DNA of 35,637 nucleotides from Candidatus Acetothermia bacterium JdFR-48 (GCA_002011425.1 MTNJ01000030.1:11695-47331), one strand, 5' to 3'. Counted from the stretch's first letter, positions 1 through 7,784 are shown. Translations and numbers: made by a program. The notes: a model not told the origin generated them from the sequence alone.

Positions 1-53
1 CGCACCTCGAACTCCACCACGAGATCGCGAACGGACAGGATAGGCTCATTCAT
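1..53 (-). CDS. Opp/Dpp-type ABC transporter ATP-binding protein, N-terminus only
   Basis: Only the first 17-18 codons are inside the window; the gene runs off the left edge. The visible protein begins MNEPILSVRDLVVEFEV, the usual first beta-strand of OppD/DppD ATPases (pattern LLxVxDLxVxF). Its ATG overlaps the stop of the upstream DppC-like permease by 8 nt, so the two are translationally coupled and belong to one operon with the permeases and binding protein. No Walker motif is visible, so the assignment rests on position plus this short N-terminus. Confidence 0.75.
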   Translation of the reverse strand, partial: MNEPILSVRDLVVEFEV

Positions 54-879
54 GGGCTCTCAACCTCGGATTGAAGATCTCTTCGAGACCGTGGGCGAAG
101 AAATATCCTCCTAACTGGAGGAGCATGATCGCCAACAGGGGTGAGAGCACATAAGAGAGGGCTTGGGGAATATAGATCGCCCCAGTCTGTATCGTGGCCA
201 TATTGAGCATCATTCCCCAATTGGTCGCGGAGAAGGGAGCGAGGCCGAGGAACATTATGGCCACCGAGGAGACGATGGCCCCCCGCATCATGGACACGAA
301 GTTTATCGCCACGTAGGGCATCACATTGGGCAGGATTTCCTTGAAGACGATATGTGCCGTTCCGAGCTTGAGCAGTTTAGCCGCCTCGATAAACTCCCGC
401 TCACGCAAGGAGAGGACTTGGGAGCGGATGGCCCGCGCGAGACCGGCCCACATCCAGAAAGCGAGGATGAGGGCAAAGCTGAAGGGGTCCTTCACACGAA
501 AGACAGCCGCCAGGATCATCATCACCGGGAGGTGGGGGATGGTGAGCATCATGTTAACGAATGTCATCAGGATCTGATCGGTGAAACCTCCCTTCAGGCC
601 AGCGATGATTCCCAGTGAGATCGCGATCAAGATCGCGAAGAGGGCCGCCAAGAAGGCTACGAAGAGGACATCCCTTGAACCTTGAACGATCTGGGCCAAC
701 ACGTCCCTCCCCATATAGTCCGTGCCCAGGGGATGCTCCCAAGATGGTGGCCGGAAGGCTTTCCAGGGCTCTCCCTCCTTCAAGGGAACCAGTATTGGGC
801 CCACAGTGGCCATGAAAAAATATAGAATTAGGATTACAGCACCGGCCACAGCTCGCCTGTTCCGCAGGAGGGTCCGCAT
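46..879 (-). CDS. Opp/Dpp-type ABC transporter permease (DppC-like)
   Basis: Inner-membrane permease of a peptide/oligosaccharide importer, 277 aa. The start is the ATG at 879, which overlaps the TGA of the preceding permease as ATGA; a longer in-frame reading upstream only copies the other gene out of frame. Residues 1-35 form a first membrane helix. The OppC N-terminal signature follows (HPLGTDYMGRDVLAQIVQGS), then further membrane helices. The EAA loop that docks on the ATPase reads REREFIEAAKLLKLGTAHI. Length is normal for DppC/OppC. It pairs with the DppB-like protein. Specificity cannot be read from the permease; the LacI regulator next door argues for a sugar oligomer rather than a peptide. 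Confidence 0.9.
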   Translation of the reverse strand: MRTLLRNRRAVAGAVILILYFFMATVGPILVPLKEGEPWKAFRPPSWEHPLGTDYMGRDVLAQIVQGSRDVLFVAFLAALFAILIAISLGIIAGLKGGFTDQILMTFVNMMLTIPHLPVMMILAAVFRVKDPFSFALILAFWMWAGLARAIRSQVLSLREREFIEAAKLLKLGTAHIVFKEILPNVMPYVAINFVSMMRGAIVSSVAIMFLGLAPFSATNWGMMLNMATIQTGAIYIPQALSYVLSPLLAIMLLQLGGYFFAHGLEEIFNPRLRAHE

Positions 880-1868
880 CACCGCTCCAACCGAACACGG
901 GGGTCGAGCTTCGCGTAGAGAATGTCCGCCAGGAAGTTGGCCAAGATGGTGGCCGTAATGGTGAGGAGGAAAAGTCCTTGCATCATCCCGTAGTCCTTCC
1001 GCATGAGGGCCTGGGAGAAGAACCATCCCATGCCCGGGTAGTTGAAGATGGTCTCTATGAGGATGGATCCCCCGAACATCGCCCCGAAGGAGATGGCCAA
1101 TCCGGTGATCAAAGGGAGAATAGAGTTGCGGGCAAGATAAGAGGTCACGATCCTTTGGTCTTTTAAGCCCCTAGCCTTGGCAGCCATGATGTAGTCCTCG
1201 CCCAGAACCGAGATGGCCGCTCCCTTCATGGCCAAAGCCCATCCTCCCACCGCCTCCAAGGTATAGGAAAGTATCGGCAAGGCAGCGTGGTGGAGGACGT
1301 TCCCGATAAAGGCCAGACTGAAGCCGGGCTCGATGCCGATGTCGTACGCCCCCTTGGAAGGGAACCACTTCAGGTTGATGGCGAAGAAAAGGAGGAGGAG
1401 CATGGCGGTGACGTAATCCGGAGTGGCGGCGGTAAAGGAAGCGTAACCCGTCACCAGGGGATCTAATATCGAACGCCTCTTCCATGCCACAAGTGTTCCC
1501 AGGATCACTCCCATGGAGAAACTCAAAAGGAGAGAGACCGACACCACGAACGCAGTCCAGGGAAGGGCCTTGGCGATGATCTGGTTGACGGAGGCCCGAT
1601 AGATCATGGAATAACCGAGATCTCCCTTCAGGAGTCTCTTAACGTACGTGACGAGCCGATCGAGGAGGGGCTGATTGGGGTCGTAGCCATACATCTGTGC
1701 GGCCATCTTGTAGGCGGTCTCAAAATCCAGACCGCTTGTCTGGACCATGTCCATAGCCCATTCGTAGAGAGGATCCCCGGGGACGTTTTGGATGACGATG
1801 AAGGTCACCAGGGCCGCCACCGTGATGGTGAGGATGGCCAGGACCAGCCGCTTGACGATTATGGTCAT
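879..1868 (-). CDS. Opp/Dpp-type ABC transporter permease (DppB-like)
   Basis: Inner-membrane permease of 329 aa and the heterodimer partner of the DppC-like protein. An N-terminal helix (about residues 8-27) is followed by the DppB feature NVPGDP, then a long periplasmic segment and about five more helices. The cytoplasmic EAA loop reads EDYIMAAKARGLKDQRI, and the C-terminus has the family ending LADILYAKLDPRVRL. It starts with ATG at 1868 and overlaps the next gene by ATGA. A hairpin terminator separates it from the upstream binding-protein gene, so permease expression is probably lower than that of the binding protein. Confidence 0.92.
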   Translation of the reverse strand: MTIIVKRLVLAILTITVAALVTFIVIQNVPGDPLYEWAMDMVQTSGLDFETAYKMAAQMYGYDPNQPLLDRLVTYVKRLLKGDLGYSMIYRASVNQIIAKALPWTAFVVSVSLLLSFSMGVILGTLVAWKRRSILDPLVTGYASFTAATPDYVTAMLLLLFFAINLKWFPSKGAYDIGIEPGFSLAFIGNVLHHAALPILSYTLEAVGGWALAMKGAAISVLGEDYIMAAKARGLKDQRIVTSYLARNSILPLITGLAISFGAMFGGSILIETIFNYPGMGWFFSQALMRKDYGMMQGLFLLTITATILANFLADILYAKLDPRVRLER

Positions 1869-1888
1869 ATCACCCGATTTTCAGATGC

Positions 1889-1933
1889 AAAAAGGGCGGG
1901 GCAAGGGAGACCCCTTTCCTTGCCCCGCCCTTT
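1889..1933 (-). terminator. Intra-operon hairpin terminator/attenuator after the binding-protein gene
   Basis: Perfect 16-bp inverted repeat: arms at 1891-1906 and 1918-1933 with an 11-nt loop, GC-rich. On the minus strand it is followed by TTTTT (1889-1893). It sits in the 76-nt gap between the binding-protein stop and the permease start, where partial termination would set the binding protein to permease ratio. Confidence 0.85.
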
Positions 1934-1944
1934 CCGGTCCACCT

Positions 1945-3720
1945 TCAGGGAACGGAGGTTATAACGCCCTCGATCATGAGGGTGGTGTAGAAGCGCTCGA
2001 TCCCGCCCGGAGCTAGGAGCCAAGCCGGGTCATCCAGGGCCGGCCAGCCGGCTACACGGACCCCCTCACGATGGAAGATCATGATCCGCTTCTCCACGAA
2101 GGGGAGAACGGGCAGGTTCTCGTTGTGGACCCAGGCGAGGGTCCTTATCAGCTCGACTTGTTTGTCGAGGTCGAAGGTGGCGCCGAGTTCATCCACCATG
2201 GCCGTGGTATCCACCGGTTTCCCATCGGGCCCCAAGAAGGCGTAAGGGGTTTCCGCCAGCCCGATGGTCCGGGCGGTATCGCCGTCCTTATGCAGGGTGC
2301 GGCGCAGCTCGGCCCAGGGATGGGCGAAGCCCCACGAGGTCGCGGTCCATTCCATGCAGAGCTCGAAGTTGCCGGCCCGGATCGACTTCCAATAGATGGC
2401 ACCCGGCCGGGTTTCGGGCTCTATGATGATCCCGAACTCCTTGAGTTGAGCGGCGATATTGTCAATGGCGATCACCCAGTCGGAGTAGCCAGCGTGGCAG
2501 ACGAGGCTAAACTTGAGGGGTTTGCCATCCTTATCCCGCCAGATGCCGTTGGGGCCCTTCTTGTAACCGAGCTCCTCCAGGAGCATGGCCGCCTTCTCCG
2601 GGTCGTAGGAGTAGTCGGTGAGGTTGGCGGCCATCCACTCGTCGGTGACGCCCCAGTCCGCCCTCATGGACTCCAGCAGCCCGGTAGCGTAATCGGTGAT
2701 GGGGAGCCCGGCCCAGTAAGTGGCCTCCGCAAGCTCTGCCCTGTCGATGGCGTAGGCGATGGCCTGGCGGAACTTAAGGTTGAGGAAGGGATTGGGCCTC
2801 CCATCGGGCAAGGTCTCCCGGAGGTTGAAGGCGAGGCAGAACCCGGCGAGGTCGGTAGGGGTGGCGAGCTTCATCCCCGGGAGTTTGAGAATGGCCTCGG
2901 TGATATCACGTCGGGTGGCGGGGTGAGCAGCGTCTAACTCCCCGCCCAGGAGGTACCCCCAGACCACATAGTTGTTCGTCCACCGAAGGAGTTTGACTCC
3001 GGCGAAGTCCACCTTATCGGCGGCCCAGTGATCAGGGAACTTCACCAGCAACATTTCGGATGCTGTGACCTTGTCGAGCATGAAGGGCCCCGTCCCGACG
3101 GGCTTCTCCGGCTTGAACTTGAGGAGCTCCTCGGTGACCGATTTATTCGGCTCGGCGTCTCTGGGCTTTTTGACATCGATCTTCTCGGCCCATTTGCCGT
3201 AGATGTGGTACGGCCAACGGATCACCGGGCTCGCGATCAGGGGCTTGGCGAACGGGGTGGGCGCCTTCCAACGGAAGACCACCGTGTAGTCATCCGGGAT
3301 TTCGATGGAATCCAGGTACCTCCAGATGCCCCATCCCTGGAGGTAGCCGATGATGAAGTTGGTCCAGACATCTTTGGAAGTAAAGGGTTCCCCATCGTGC
3401 CATTTCACGCCCTCACGGAGCTTAACCACGAACGCCTCGGGGGTGTCCTCATAGGAGAGGGCAAGCCTGGGAAGCATGCGGTCGCGGCCGGCGAAGAGAC
3501 CCGACGGAATGATGTCACCGGGACCGGGAACGTAGACGAAGAGGGGCTCGAAGACCCACCACCACGCACCACCCACACCGCCAGGAGCGAAGGCATTGCC
3601 ATGATAAAGCGGTGGGGGTTCCCAACCAGACGCTCCATGGAAGTAAACCTCTTGAGCACCCGTGCCGAACGCCAGAAGGAAAACTGCTATAGCAATAAGC
3701 CACCAACCGTACTTGTTCAT
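1945..3720 (-). CDS. Extracellular solute-binding protein, family 5 (peptide/oligosaccharide)
   Basis: Secreted binding protein of the Opp/Dpp-type importer, 591 aa. The start is the ATG at 3720, with GGGGGGAG just upstream and a signal peptide following (MNKYGWWLIAIAVFLLAFG, probable cleavage after GTGA). The reading frame is open further upstream but has no ribosome site there. Family SBP_bac_5 features are a segment LREGVKWHDGEPFTSKDVW, the block VGTGPFML, and NLKFRQAIAYAIDRAEL. Length is typical. Family 5 proteins bind peptides, nickel or, in many thermophiles, beta-linked oligosaccharides. The LacI-type operator before this gene and the adjacent LacI regulator favour a sugar ligand, which is inference. 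Confidence 0.93.
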   Translation of the reverse strand: MNKYGWWLIAIAVFLLAFGTGAQEVYFHGASGWEPPPLYHGNAFAPGGVGGAWWWVFEPLFVYVPGPGDIIPSGLFAGRDRMLPRLALSYEDTPEAFVVKLREGVKWHDGEPFTSKDVWTNFIIGYLQGWGIWRYLDSIEIPDDYTVVFRWKAPTPFAKPLIASPVIRWPYHIYGKWAEKIDVKKPRDAEPNKSVTEELLKFKPEKPVGTGPFMLDKVTASEMLLVKFPDHWAADKVDFAGVKLLRWTNNYVVWGYLLGGELDAAHPATRRDITEAILKLPGMKLATPTDLAGFCLAFNLRETLPDGRPNPFLNLKFRQAIAYAIDRAELAEATYWAGLPITDYATGLLESMRADWGVTDEWMAANLTDYSYDPEKAAMLLEELGYKKGPNGIWRDKDGKPLKFSLVCHAGYSDWVIAIDNIAAQLKEFGIIIEPETRPGAIYWKSIRAGNFELCMEWTATSWGFAHPWAELRRTLHKDGDTARTIGLAETPYAFLGPDGKPVDTTAMVDELGATFDLDKQVELIRTLAWVHNENLPVLPFVEKRIMIFHREGVRVAGWPALDDPAWLLAPGGIERFYTTLMIEGVITSVP

Positions 3721-3734
3721 CAGTCTCCCCCCTT

Positions 3735-3776
3735 TTACAGCTCGGGTTTTCTCAAGGACCGACGGTTTATTTCCAT
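3735..3776 (-). CDS. Possible 13-codon leader ORF upstream of the binding-protein gene
   Basis: An ATG at 3776 lies 5-6 nt after a strong ribosome-site-like GGGGGTGAT and opens a 13-codon frame (MEINRRSLRKPEL, stop TAA at 3735-3737). It ends 14 nt before the binding-protein ATG, so its translation could couple to or modulate that gene. No homology is recognised and the peptide is too short to judge by composition; it may be only a fortuitous frame. Confidence 0.3.
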   Translation of the reverse strand: MEINRRSLRKPEL

Positions 3777-3777
3777 C

Positions 3778-3790
3778 TATCACCCCCTTT
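3778..3790 (-). repeat. Copy 1 of the AAAGGGGGTGRTA element upstream of a binding-protein gene
   Basis: On the minus strand this reads AAAGGGGGTGATA and ends 57 nt before the binding-protein ATG. The same motif occurs at equivalent distance before the other two binding-protein genes of the window (23426-23443 and 29724-29741). It resembles an extended Shine-Dalgarno sequence. It could be a ribosome standby site or the ribosome site of a leader ORF. Confidence 0.5.
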
Positions 3791-3792
3791 GC

Positions 3793-3804
3793 GCAACCGG
3801 TTGC
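3793..3804. promoter_or_regulatory. LacI-family operator GCAACCGGTTGC
   Basis: Perfect 12-bp palindrome with the central CG typical of LacI/GalR operators. It begins 4 nt downstream of the -10 box of the promoter that reads into the binding-protein gene, so a bound repressor would block initiation. The LacI-family gene ending at 3836 is the obvious candidate regulator. Confidence 0.8.
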
Positions 3805-3808
3805 CCCC

Positions 3809-3839
3809 ATTATAGAGAAGGGCCCACGGGGAATGTCAA
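3809..3839 (-). promoter_or_regulatory. Sigma-70-type promoter for the Opp/Dpp operon
   Basis: Minus-strand TTGACA (3839-3834) and TATAAT (3814-3809) are both perfect consensus, with a longer-than-usual 19-nt spacer. The -35 box overlaps the stop codon of the LacI gene. The operator palindrome lies directly downstream. Transcription would start near 3802, leaving a leader of roughly 80 nt. Confidence 0.75.
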
Positions 3840-4831
3840 GTAGACCCGCATCCACAAGAGGACCTTATTGTCAATGTGATGGAAAGGATGTCTGTTTTAA
3901 CCGTACATAACTTTCCCCTCAGAAGGTCCAAAAGCAGCACCGCTGCCCTCCTTCCCATTTCCCCCCGCGGGACGTGTACGCTGGTTAGGGGAGGTGTCAC
4001 GTGTGGTGCCAGATCCCCGTCATCGAATCCTGCCACCGCTACATCCTCCGGAACCCGGATACCCGCTTCCTTTAGAGCCCTTATGGCTCCTATGGCCATA
4101 TGGTCGTTTGCGCCGAATATGGCCGTGGGCATCTCCCTCGTTTCAAAGAATTTCTCCATTGCGAATCGGGAAGATTCGGCCCGTCGTCCCCCCTCAAACA
4201 CGAGTTTCTCATCGAACAGTATCCCGTGGGCCTCCAGCGCAGCGCGGTACCCTTCGAACCTCTCCTTAAAGTTAGGATCGGACAGGGTCTCCACCACGAA
4301 CGCGATCTTTCTGTGCCCATGCCCTATAAGGTGTTCCACCGCCGCCTTGGCGCCACCGAAATTATCAGTGACCACGGCTGCCGCTCCGGGAAGGTGATAG
4401 TCGACCAACACCAGGGGCAGCTTTTCGCGCAGCTTCTCCACCAGTTCACCACGAACATCGGTCCCCATCAAGATCACGCCGTCCACACGTCCTTCGATAA
4501 CACAACGGGGTGCCTCGGCATTCCTTATTACCGAGAACACTAAATGGTACCCCTCGCGATCCAAAACTTCCTCAATTGCCTCCAAAACCGCCCCGTAGAA
4601 TGACCTCTTGATCGGCAGGTGCCGTGCGTCAATTCCCACACCTATGCAGTAGTTCATTTTGGTGGCAAGGCCTTTCGCCAAAGGGTTGGGGCGAAAGCCG
4701 AGTTCGCGGGCTATCCGAAGGATCCGTTCCCGGGTCTCCGGACGCATCCTGCCTTTGCCGTTTAGGGCACGTGAGACAGTTGACGGGGAAACGCCAGCGG
4801 CTTTGGCCACATCACGTATCGTGACCTTCAT
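3836..4831 (-). CDS. LacI-family transcriptional regulator (Opp/Dpp operon)
   Basis: DNA-binding repressor of 331 aa. Residues 1-50 are the LacI helix-turn-helix and hinge (VTIRDVAKAAGVSPSTVSRAL, then a hinge helix around LAKGLA). The remainder is a periplasmic-binding-protein-like sensor domain with the family pattern TAIFGANDHMAIGAI and PEDVAVAGFDD, ending RSSCGC. The start at 4831 fits the family N-terminus (MKVTIRD); earlier in-frame ATGs only add unrelated residues. No Shine-Dalgarno sequence precedes it, and a candidate -10 box ends 10 nt upstream, so the mRNA may be almost leaderless. It likely represses the downstream transporter through the palindrome at 3793-3804. The effector sugar is unknown. 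Confidence 0.93.
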   Translation of the reverse strand: MKVTIRDVAKAAGVSPSTVSRALNGKGRMRPETRERILRIARELGFRPNPLAKGLATKMNYCIGVGIDARHLPIKRSFYGAVLEAIEEVLDREGYHLVFSVIRNAEAPRCVIEGRVDGVILMGTDVRGELVEKLREKLPLVLVDYHLPGAAAVVTDNFGGAKAAVEHLIGHGHRKIAFVVETLSDPNFKERFEGYRAALEAHGILFDEKLVFEGGRRAESSRFAMEKFFETREMPTAIFGANDHMAIGAIRALKEAGIRVPEDVAVAGFDDGDLAPHVTPPLTSVHVPRGEMGRRAAVLLLDLLRGKLCTVKTDILSITLTIRSSCGCGST

Positions 4832-4841
4832 GACGATGGGA

Positions 4842-4870
4842 ATGCTAGGAAAACGGGTTCCCATCCTCAA
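4842..4870 (-). promoter_or_regulatory. Candidate promoter of the LacI-family gene, giving a near-leaderless mRNA
   Basis: Minus-strand TTGAGG (4870-4865), a 17-nt spacer and TAGCAT (4847-4842), four of six consensus bases in each box. Initiation about 7 nt after the -10 box would fall 4-5 nt before the ATG at 4831. Confidence 0.4.
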
Positions 4871-4943
4871 GTGCAACCTCCATTTTGCCCTTCAGCTCGC
4901 TGTTTGTTAAAAGTGTCGAGATCAACTCAAAAAGGGAGGGAAA

Positions 4944-6104
4944 ATGCTGGCGATCGTCGGCGGAACGGTGTTGACGCCCATGGAGGAGCTCAGAGGGGCT
5001 ACGGTCCTGGTCCAGGGGAAGAAGATCGTGGCCGTAGGGACGGACATGGTTGTGCCCGGAGAGGCCCAGGTCATCGACGCGACCGGCAAATACGTGATCC
5101 CTGGGCTCATCGACGCTCACTGCCACACCGGCCTCTTCCCCGACGGGATCGGGTGGCGGGAGAGTGACGGGAACGAGACAACCGATCCTATCACGCCGCA
5201 TTTGCGCGCCGTCGATGCGGTCCACCCCGAGGACATGGCCTTCAAAGACCTGCGTAGGTGGGGAGTTACCACCATCAACACCGGCCCCGGCAGCGCTAAC
5301 CTGGTGGGGGGCCAGACCGCGGTGGTGAAGACCCGGGGCCGCACCGTGGAGGAAATGCTCGTCAAGGCCCCCGCGGGAATGAAGATGGCCCTGGGCGAGA
5401 ACCCCAAGCGCGTCTACGGCGAGCAGAAAAAGCTCCCCTCTACACGGATGGGGAACGCGGGGCTGCTCAGGGAGTGGCTCACCAAGGCCCAAAACTACCT
5501 TGCCAAGAAGGAGCACGCCCAGGAGAAGGGAGAACCCTTCGAGGCCGATCTACGTCTCGAGGCCCTCGCCAAAGTGTTGCTCGGAGAACTCCCGGCCCAC
5601 ATCCACTGCCATCGGGCCGATGACATCATGACCGCCCTCAGGATCGCCGACGAGTTCGGGATAGAGAAGGTGGTGCTCATCCACGCCACCGAGGGCTACA
5701 AGGTCGCGGATATCTTGGCCGAGCGGGGGGTGCCCTGCGTGGTGGGGCCGATCCTCTTCTCGCGCACCAAGTATGAGCTGCGTGGTATGAACCCTAGGAA
5801 CCCGGTGGAACTCTCCCGGGCCGGAGTGAAGGTGGCGATCCAAACCGACCAGATGTCGGCGGTGAAGTACATCTTGTTCGATGCCGCGTTGGCAGTGCGG
5901 GAAGGGATGGAGGAGGGGGAGGCCCTGAAGGCGATCACCCTCTATCCCGCGGAGATCCTGGGGATCGATGACAGGGTGGGGGCCATCGCCCCGGGGAAGG
6001 ACGCGGACCTGGTGGTCCTCGCCGCGCACCCCTTCGACGTCGCCCGCAGCAGGGTGGAGCTCGTCCTCATCGAGGGCGAGGTGGTTCACAGGACCGGAGG
6101 CTGA
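4944..6104 (+). CDS. Amidohydrolase, imidazolonepropionase-like (COG1228)
   Basis: Metal-dependent hydrolase of 386 aa, probably cytoplasmic. The N-terminal beta-strand domain reads LVQGKKIVAVGTD. It leads to the metal-binding HxH motif PGLIDAHCHTGLF near residue 55. Later ligand candidates lie in AHIHCHRADD and VVLIHATEG, and the C-terminal family motif GAIAPGKDADLVVLAAHPF closes the barrel. AAAGGGAGGG precedes the ATG. It is transcribed divergently from the LacI gene across 112 bp. Members hydrolyse cyclic amides or peptides such as Xaa-Pro or isoaspartyl dipeptides; the substrate cannot be told here. Confidence 0.88.
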   Translation: MLAIVGGTVLTPMEELRGATVLVQGKKIVAVGTDMVVPGEAQVIDATGKYVIPGLIDAHCHTGLFPDGIGWRESDGNETTDPITPHLRAVDAVHPEDMAFKDLRRWGVTTINTGPGSANLVGGQTAVVKTRGRTVEEMLVKAPAGMKMALGENPKRVYGEQKKLPSTRMGNAGLLREWLTKAQNYLAKKEHAQEKGEPFEADLRLEALAKVLLGELPAHIHCHRADDIMTALRIADEFGIEKVVLIHATEGYKVADILAERGVPCVVGPILFSRTKYELRGMNPRNPVELSRAGVKVAIQTDQMSAVKYILFDAALAVREGMEEGEALKAITLYPAEILGIDDRVGAIAPGKDADLVVLAAHPFDVARSRVELVLIEGEVVHRTGG

Positions 6105-6163
6105 GGGGGAGTTCGGGAACCCTCGACTGGACAAGGTGTACCTTCAGTGGAGGTGATATTTCG

Positions 6164-6943
6164 ATGCGAGGCGTGTTCATCCTTTTGGCCGTGTTGGGTC
6201 TCCCAGCCCTCGCCCTGGCCCAGGCCAGCGCGAGCGCCCGGGGCCGTGCGGCGGCGGGGGAACCGGCCGAGGTGTCGATCGGCGTCTTCGCGTTCTCCCT
6301 GGGGGAGAAGGTCGCTCTCGAGCTCGTCCGCGATGAACCCTGCGTGTGTATGTGCGGCGATCTAACAATTGAATCCTTCCGCGTCCTTGACGGGAAAGGC
6401 GTCGAGGTCTTTCTCGACACCGGCCGCCCGTACCCCGTGACGGCATCGGAATGGGTGGGACGCTGGGGCCTGCGCGACGCCTCCGGCGTCCCTGTGGCCC
6501 CCGGGACCTATATCGCGGTGGTGAAGTCCTCGGTGGGCACCTTCCGTGCCGAACTGGAGGTCCTTCCCGCGGGGGATGCCCCGTTGGGGAGGAGCATCGC
6601 ACGGGCCTCGGTATGTGGGATCTCTCTTCGGGTCTACAGGCTCCTCGAGAAGGGCGACGACGGCGCCACGGTCTCCCTGCGCCGGGGGGAGCGGCTCATG
6701 ATCGCCCTGCCCGGCAACCCCACCACCGGGTACGTCTGGAAACCCGTTGACGAGCCCGACTTCCTCGTCCGCCTCGAGGGTGTGGAATACGTGACCGCCA
6801 CGGCGCTCATCGGCGGCGGGGGCACCTTCTACTTCCGCTATGAGGCGGAGTCCCCGGGCATCGGGGCCCTATCGTTCGCTTACCTCCGCCCGTGGAAGGA
6901 GAAGCCCGCGGAGACCTTCTCCATCACGGTCCGGGTCCATTGA
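6164..6943 (+). CDS. Secreted protein with C-terminal chagasin-like protease-inhibitor domain (I42)
   Basis: Exported protein of 259 aa, preceded by GGAGGTGAT. Residues 1-20 form a signal peptide ending LALAQ. The N-terminal domain (about 35-135) is beta-rich with three cysteines close together (EPCVCMCGD) and resembles Ig-like or BsuPI-type folds. The C-terminal domain (about 145-259) carries the three chagasin inhibitory loops: NPTTGY at 185-190, a glycine-rich GGGG loop at 217-220, and RPWKEKP at 242-248. Chagasins block papain-type cysteine proteases by inserting these loops into the active site. Its 3' end overlaps the convergent rsmA gene by 20 nt. It may protect against own or foreign proteases; the target is unknown. 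Confidence 0.82.
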   Translation: MRGVFILLAVLGLPALALAQASASARGRAAAGEPAEVSIGVFAFSLGEKVALELVRDEPCVCMCGDLTIESFRVLDGKGVEVFLDTGRPYPVTASEWVGRWGLRDASGVPVAPGTYIAVVKSSVGTFRAELEVLPAGDAPLGRSIARASVCGISLRVYRLLEKGDDGATVSLRRGERLMIALPGNPTTGYVWKPVDEPDFLVRLEGVEYVTATALIGGGGTFYFRYEAESPGIGALSFAYLRPWKEKPAETFSITVRVH

Positions 6944-7784
6944 GGGCGAGCAGGCCGCGGCGGTAGAGCCACCGGGCGATCCGGTCCAAGTCCTTCAGGG
7001 GGAGGGCCTCGGCCCGGGCCCGGGGATCGAGTCCCAGCTCGGCGAGGAGCTCCGCCGCGGCGGCGTTCCCGAACCACGAGGCGAGGACCCGGCGTAGGGT
7101 CTTCCGCCGCGCGGAGAAGAGCATCCTCAACGTTTCCTCGAAAATGCGGTCCGGAACGGAGATCCTGGGCGCGGGGAGGGGGATAAGCCGTATCAGCCCC
7201 CCGTCCACCTCCGGCGGGGGGAAGAACGAGTTCCGCGACACCCGGAAGGCCACCGTGACATCGAAAAAAGCCCGGAGATGAAGACCTAAACGGGAGCGGT
7301 CCCGACCGGGGGGGGCGATTAGCTTCTCCGCCACCTCCCACTGCACGAGGTACACGGCCCTCCCCACACGCTCCCTCTCCCGGACCAGCTTCAGGAGCAC
7401 CCCACTGGTGATCCCGAAGGGGAGGTTTCCCACCAAAAGGAGCCGGTCACCGAAATCCCCCAGGGAAAGCTCGATGAAGTCGCCGGAGACGATCTCTACG
7501 TTAGGGAAATCGGAGCAATTTTTCTCCAGGATAGGGATTAGGTGCCGGTCGAGCTCCACCGCGTACAACTTCCCCACCCGTGGGGCAAGGGCACATGTGA
7601 GGATCCCGATCCCTGCCCCCACCTCCACCGCGACCTCATCCTCCCGGGGATCGATGGTGGCCATGATCTTCCCCAGGATGTTCCCGTCGGCGAGGAAGTG
7701 CTGGCCCAGCTCCTTCTTCAAGCGGATCCCGTGTCTTGAGAGCAGATCCCGGATCACGGAGGGGGAGGCGAGGTTGGGATTCAT
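6924..7784 (-). CDS. rsmA: 16S rRNA (adenine1518-N6/adenine1519-N6)-dimethyltransferase
   Basis: KsgA/RsmA dimethylates the two adjacent adenines of the helix 45 loop of 16S rRNA, using S-adenosylmethionine. It is 286 aa, a normal length. Visible motifs are KKELGQHFLADGNIL near residue 24, the SAM-binding VAVEVGAGIGILT near 51, SGDFIEL, the catalytic NLPF (usually NLPY), the QWEVAEKLIAPPG block, and FFPPPEVDGGLIRL near the C-terminal domain. The ATG at 7784 overlaps the stop of the upstream oxidoreductase as ATGA and is the family-like start (MNPNLASPSVIRDLL); more upstream codons do not match. The adenine-site motif carries Phe instead of Tyr, a tolerated change. Confidence 0.96.
   Translation of the reverse strand: MNPNLASPSVIRDLLSRHGIRLKKELGQHFLADGNILGKIMATIDPREDEVAVEVGAGIGILTCALAPRVGKLYAVELDRHLIPILEKNCSDFPNVEIVSGDFIELSLGDFGDRLLLVGNLPFGITSGVLLKLVRERERVGRAVYLVQWEVAEKLIAPPGRDRSRLGLHLRAFFDVTVAFRVSRNSFFPPPEVDGGLIRLIPLPAPRISVPDRIFEETLRMLFSARRKTLRRVLASWFGNAAAAELLAELGLDPRARAEALPLKDLDRIARWLYRRGLLALNGPGP

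Noticed and set aside
46..1026. Longer version of the DppC-like permease starting at 1026.
   Set aside because: The first 49 residues are an out-of-frame reading of the DppB gene; the ATGA overlap at 879 gives the correct family N-terminus.
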